Source: Diatrype stigma
Taxonomy: Eukaryota > Ascomycota > Sordariomycetes > Xylariales > Diatrypaceae
Direction: 5' to 3'
Length of the DNA: 64,000 nucleotides
NCBI GenBank assembly: GCA_022225965.2
Contig: JAKJXP020000021.1
Span: 124,001 to 188,000 of the forward strand
The notes under the pieces are model-generated. The model had not been told where the DNA came from and made no database searches. It was given only the letters and a program-made list of their open reading frames with translations. Made by a program: the position numbers and the translations under genes. This document shows, one piece after another, positions 60,318-64,000 of this stretch; the stretch's first letter is position 1, and every line of letters starts with the position of its first letter.

Positions 60318-61171
60318 CCGCAAAATAAAACATTTCTTATTTTATCGGGCTTTCCGATAACGATACGTAAATATAAAAAAAAACATAAAAAAAAAAAACG
60401 AAAACGAAAATAAAACGTCCTTTATAAAAAAAAAAAGGCTTAAACGACGCTTAAACGGCGAATAAATATCGATTAAAAGTTAATTACAATAAGAATTAAA
60501 CCCATTATTTCCGGATTTAAAATCCGGCGCTTTATTAATAAGCCATACAAAAAAAGCAAAATTAATACTTATTCGGAATCGATCTTTATGTTTTCGATTT
60601 TTGTCGGCGTACCGTCGAAATCGATTTATGCGCTATCGTCGTTTTAATCGGCGGTAAACGTAAAAACGACAACGGACGCAAAATCGGCGATAAGCAAGGA
60701 ATTAACGACAAGCAAAAGGCTAGCAAAAAACGAAAGACTGGCAACCGGCAAAAAAATAACTAACGGCCGCGAAACCGGAATTAGCGTAACCGAAAGGCCA
60801 AAACGAAAACGACGGATCGAAATTAAAGCACCAAATCGGCAACCGGATATCGCAAAAACGGAACGAAAACGGTTATTTCGGATTATAAGATCGCAAAAAA
60901 TTATTTCGTTAATGGTTATAATAACGATAACTAAATTGCTTTAAATAAAGCGGCGCATTATTTTATGCTTTTTGCGAATTTAAAACGTCGATTTTATGTT
61001 AATCGAAAAGTAATAACGTTACGTACGGTTTTTAATTCGTTATAACGCCGTTTATAGCTTAATATAAACCATTTAACGACGGTTATATAATAATTGGATC
61101 GTTTTTAATTAATAACGGGCGACGTCGGAATTTATAAGTACCCTTACGTTTTAATCCAATTAATATTTAAA

Positions 61172-61754
61172 TTATAACGCCATTAATTGGCGCATAAATT
61201 GGATTTCGACGGCAGTAATCGCCGTTCGTTTTTTTTTAAAAGCGCCAAAAACGATACGCTTTTTTTTTAAATACGCAACCCGAAAAGCAAAACATATAGC
61301 TTTTAATAAAACCATGTAACGATTTATTTCGCGAATCGCTTTTCGGCCGGCATATAAACGAAACGTAACCGTCGACGTAATTAGGAACATTTCCGATTCG
61401 AAATCGATATTTTTGGCAAATTCCAAAATGGCTTAAGCCATTTTTCGAAAAACGATTAATACTTAAGCGCTAATTAATAAGCAACCGGATAAATAAAGAA
61501 TTAATATTTATCGTTAGGCATTTTTTACGGTTTTGCCGGCAATAAACGCAAATTAAATCGTTATTAATAATAAACGACGCTATATAACGGATTCGGACAT
61601 CCAAATAAAAAAGTCCTATATAATGGCAATACGGCTTGCCGAATTCGTATCGATTAAATTGCGTACCGCCGTTATTAATAAACGCGTAATTACTTTTCCA
61701 ACCGGAAAAATTATCGAATAGCCATAAACTTAAAATCTCCTTACGAAACGACAT
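61172..61754 (-). pseudogene. Antisense reading frames between pol and 3' LTR
   Basis: Two successive minus-strand frames lie inside the plus-strand element. The first, from ATG 61754 to 61470 (94 residues), contains SFRKEILSLWLF, NNGGTQFNRYEFGKPY and a CVYCRQNRKKC motif. The second, about 61426-61172 (84 residues), contains NIDFESEMFLITSTVTFRLY. Both remain open although the rest of the element is full of stops. I do not recognise a family. They may be halves of one antisense protein interrupted near 61440, where a TAA sits at a position one transition away from CAA. Confidence 0.4.
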
Positions 61755-62207
61755 TTCGGCGGCAAAAAAAAAAACGACAAAGCGGCGATTAAATAAAAAC
61801 AAACGGATAACAAAAAACGAAAAAAAACGACGAAAATAAAGACGCAACAATAAACGAAACAAAAAACTAAACAACAAAAAGGCGACAACGATATTACGAT
61901 TATTATTATATTAGGACCTAATAAAAGGAAAAGAAAAAAACGCGTAAATAAAAGGGAATTATAAACTTATTAAAAATGAATTACCGAATAACCGGTAATT
62001 AAATACCTATTAAAATACGGATACCCGATAATTTTAAAAATAACTTATTATCGAAATAACGTATATACGCCATTAAAACGGCGACTAAACGCCGCTAAAC
62101 CCTAAAGATTACCGGCTTACGAGCCTAAATTAAGGGCAAGCATTTAAAACGAATAAGCAGGCTATTAAAAACCAACAGCCGAAAAAGAAAAAAGCAGTAT
62201 AAAAATA

Positions 62208-62409
62208 TGGCTTTCGCTTAAGGGGCTTATTACGTAAGCGGCACGTAATCGGCGACCAAACGCCGCATTAAGGGCTAAGGCCCATAAGAAAAACTCTGCA
62301 TACTTTTAGGAACTATAGCTAAAAATAATCTTATATACCTTTTTCTTGGAATAGCTTCGCTTACGTTTAGCCATTACGTTATTAGCTCTTAACCACCTAT
62401 ATTCTTACA
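62208..62409 (+). repeat. 3' LTR of gypsy element
   Basis: It begins TGGCTTTCG and ends ATTCTTACA, 202 bases, direct repeat of 54349-54550. It retains more C and G than the 5' copy. No clear target-site duplication was found outside the two LTRs. Confidence 0.8.
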
Positions 62410-62439
62410 ATTTCCGGGATTTTCGCTTACCGTTATTTC

Positions 62440-64000
62440 GGAATTAACGAACCGTTAAAGCGTAACTTTAAAAATAAAGAACTTTTTTTCGATTCGTACC
62501 GGCTTATATGGAAATAAGTATTTCGTTTTTTATATTAAGCGTTTTATATATGCATTTTCGAAAATTGCTATATCGTAATTTATATTAACGTATATTAAAC
62601 GTATAAATATTAAGTATTTCTTTATTATAAAGTTCCGAAATCGGTTTTATATTTAGCCGAAAGCCCGATTAAATATTTATTTTAAAAGGGTAATAATTGT
62701 TATCGGTTATGGTATAAATACGTACCGTCGGTATTATAATTCGTACGAACGTATTATTATGCTATAAATTTTTCGGATATTCGGAACGAGTCCGGTTTAA
62801 AATAATTTTACGTAATTTTCGTTAAAAAAAATTCGCGATATTCGTATTATAAAGTTATTTAAAAGCTTAATGTTATAAGCGTTTATTAATTAAGGTATAA
62901 ATTAATAATCGATTACCAGTTCCGTTAAAAAAGTACGTCCGCGAATGTATTTTCGGCTAACGATATATATATCGTTATAAAATTAATATCGAATTTTACC
63001 GAATAAACGAAAACGTTACAAAAAGCGTTTATTAAAAGAATTATTTTTGTTTTAAGGCTAAATAAGCCGTATTAAGCCGTTATATTATCGATATATACGA
63101 TAATTATATCATATATTTACGTTAAGCCGAATAATAAAAAGGCTTTTTAAATTATAATTAATTCGAAAGTATTAATTAAAAATTATAATTCGTTTTTGCC
63201 AAATAAGCAATAAAAAACTTAAATAGCCGGAATAAATAAATTTATATATTAGCTTTTTTAAGCCGGGCTTTTGCGATATTAAAAGCTTTTAAACGCGGAT
63301 TTCGAAAAATCCGTAAATAAATAAAAAATTATTCGATTCGAATTTATTAATAAATAAATGCCATTAAAGTTTTAAAAAAAATTCTTTTATTATCGTAAAT
63401 CCTTTATGACGTTATTATTAAGCGGGCATTATAAACGTAAATTATGTATAAAAACGAAAAAGCCTTAAATCCCGTATAAAAAAGGCTTATTTAAAGGCAT
63501 TACCGTTACGTAAAAATTTAAAAAACCGGCGATTCGCTCGGCCTAATAGCCGAAAAGGATACTTATAATAAAAGCATCGGCAATTAACTTATTAGCTTTC
63601 GTAAATTTTCGTTTCGATAAGCGGGCGTTTATCGACGTTATATCGATTTCGATTCCGAAAATTTCGAAGGTTATGCTTTAATCGTTTTTTCCGGGATTCG
63701 GAAAAATTCTTAATGCGGCGATTAATTTGTTATAAAAAAAAATGCAACGAAATCGCGATTTTTTCGAAAAAAATACGAAAATAAAGTCGTCGAAATAATA
63801 AGCAATTAATATTTCGATAAATAATACGAAAAACATTTAATAAAAGGCTTTTACGAATAAGTTAAATAAATACGAAACCGTACGAAAACCAAATAAAAGG
63901 CAATTTTCGTAATAAAACCTTTTACATTATTCGAAACCGAATAATTAACGTTATAATGCCGTTACGGATATTATGCGAAACGCGTTTTTAAGGTTTTTTT
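62440..64000 (-). mobile_element. Second retroelement relic, possibly DIRS-type RT-RNase H (runs off window)
   Basis: On the minus strand, despite many stops, blocks resemble the RT-RNase H of tyrosine-recombinase (DIRS-like) elements: a possible YLDDF-like region (about 63740-63800), IADAFIIS with AERIAGFLNFY, DLRxWKNFFxNFNGIYLL (about 63350-63410), then IDNITAxYGLFSLKT and SLAENTFADVLF (about 62930-63090), the order expected of the RNase H part. The 5' end lies beyond the window. Assignment to DIRS rather than another RT family is tentative. The recombinase gene would lie downstream, in the part now occupied by the gypsy element, and is not seen. Confidence 0.45.

Larger units (their letters stand above)
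54349..62409 (+). mobile_element. Ty3/gypsy chromovirus LTR retrotransposon, near-complete, RIP-inactivated
   Basis: The element of about 8.06 kb is bounded by two direct repeats of 202 bases and reads on the plus strand. In order I can trace a probable gag region (about 54900-56000, assigned by position), reverse transcriptase (about 56770-57430), RNase H region (57480-57900, weak), integrase (about 58640-59345) and a chromodomain (about 59730-59900). A tandem repeat (59953-60317) and minus-strand frames (61172-61754) lie between pol and the 3' LTR. Stops occur every few dozen codons, so nothing can be expressed intact. A purine-rich stretch (GAAAAAGAAAAAAG, about 62181-62194) just before the 3' LTR fits the polypurine tract. 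Confidence 0.85.
52893..64000. other. RIP-mutated AT-rich block
   Basis: From about 52890 to the end the sequence is strongly AT-rich. TpA is very common and CpA and TpG are rare, while CpG is still frequent, as left by repeat-induced point mutation acting at CpA. Stop codons TAA and TAG replace Gln and Trp codons throughout the recognisable transposon proteins. Such blocks in filamentous ascomycetes are usually heterochromatic and DNA-methylated. Confidence 0.9.

Overview
The window looks like nuclear DNA of a filamentous ascomycete (Pezizomycotina, probably a Sordariomycete). The signs are short GT-AG introns of about 50-180 bases, a Zn2Cys6/AT-hook regulator, a HET-domain gene, a 2EXR gene, a DUF3425 relic, secreted GH92 and GH79 enzymes, and a long AT-rich block carrying the mark of repeat-induced point mutation (RIP). 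I see no prokaryotic operon structure, rRNA or CRISPR.

Layout. 0-23 kb is ordinary gene space: the 3' part of an allantoinase gene (23-1102), a full-size White-type ABC transporter with one intron (4019-8289), a DJ-1/Hsp31-like protein (9260-10043), a 2EXR-domain protein (11034-12112), a large Reb1/TTF1-like Myb protein with an AT-hook (13962-17480), and a four-exon Zn2Cys6 regulator on the minus strand (20554-23053). From 23 to 36.9 kb I find no gene. That stretch holds a GT-rich minisatellite, C-rich arrays, a perfect 22-base palindrome and two MITE-like elements with TA target duplications and related terminal inverted repeats.

36.9-51.9 kb is an accessory region. It has a five-exon GH92 alpha-mannosidase, a 5'-truncated GMC oxidoreductase, a small protein with a duplicated PPPY-containing repeat, a frameshifted DUF3425 relic, a HET-domain gene, an uncharacterised reading frame and a GH79 glycosidase with a hydrophobic C-terminus. 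Intact genes alternate with broken ones, which suggests a recombining, subtelomere-like segment.

52.9-64 kb changes abruptly to AT-rich sequence in which TpA is common, CpA and TpG are scarce and CpG persists, as expected of RIP. It contains a 291-base direct-repeat pair, a near-complete but inactivated Ty3/gypsy chromovirus bounded by two 202-base LTRs (54349-62409), and a minus-strand retroelement relic that runs off the end and resembles DIRS-type reverse transcriptase/RNase H.

The genes do not form one pathway. Themes are purine nitrogen salvage (allantoinase), efflux and stress tolerance (ABC transporter, Hsp31-like), transcriptional control (Myb, Zn2Cys6), extracellular glycan breakdown (GH92, GH79) and non-self recognition (HET). 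Exon boundaries were worked out by hand from frame and GT-AG signals. No database search was run, so family assignments rest on motif recognition.
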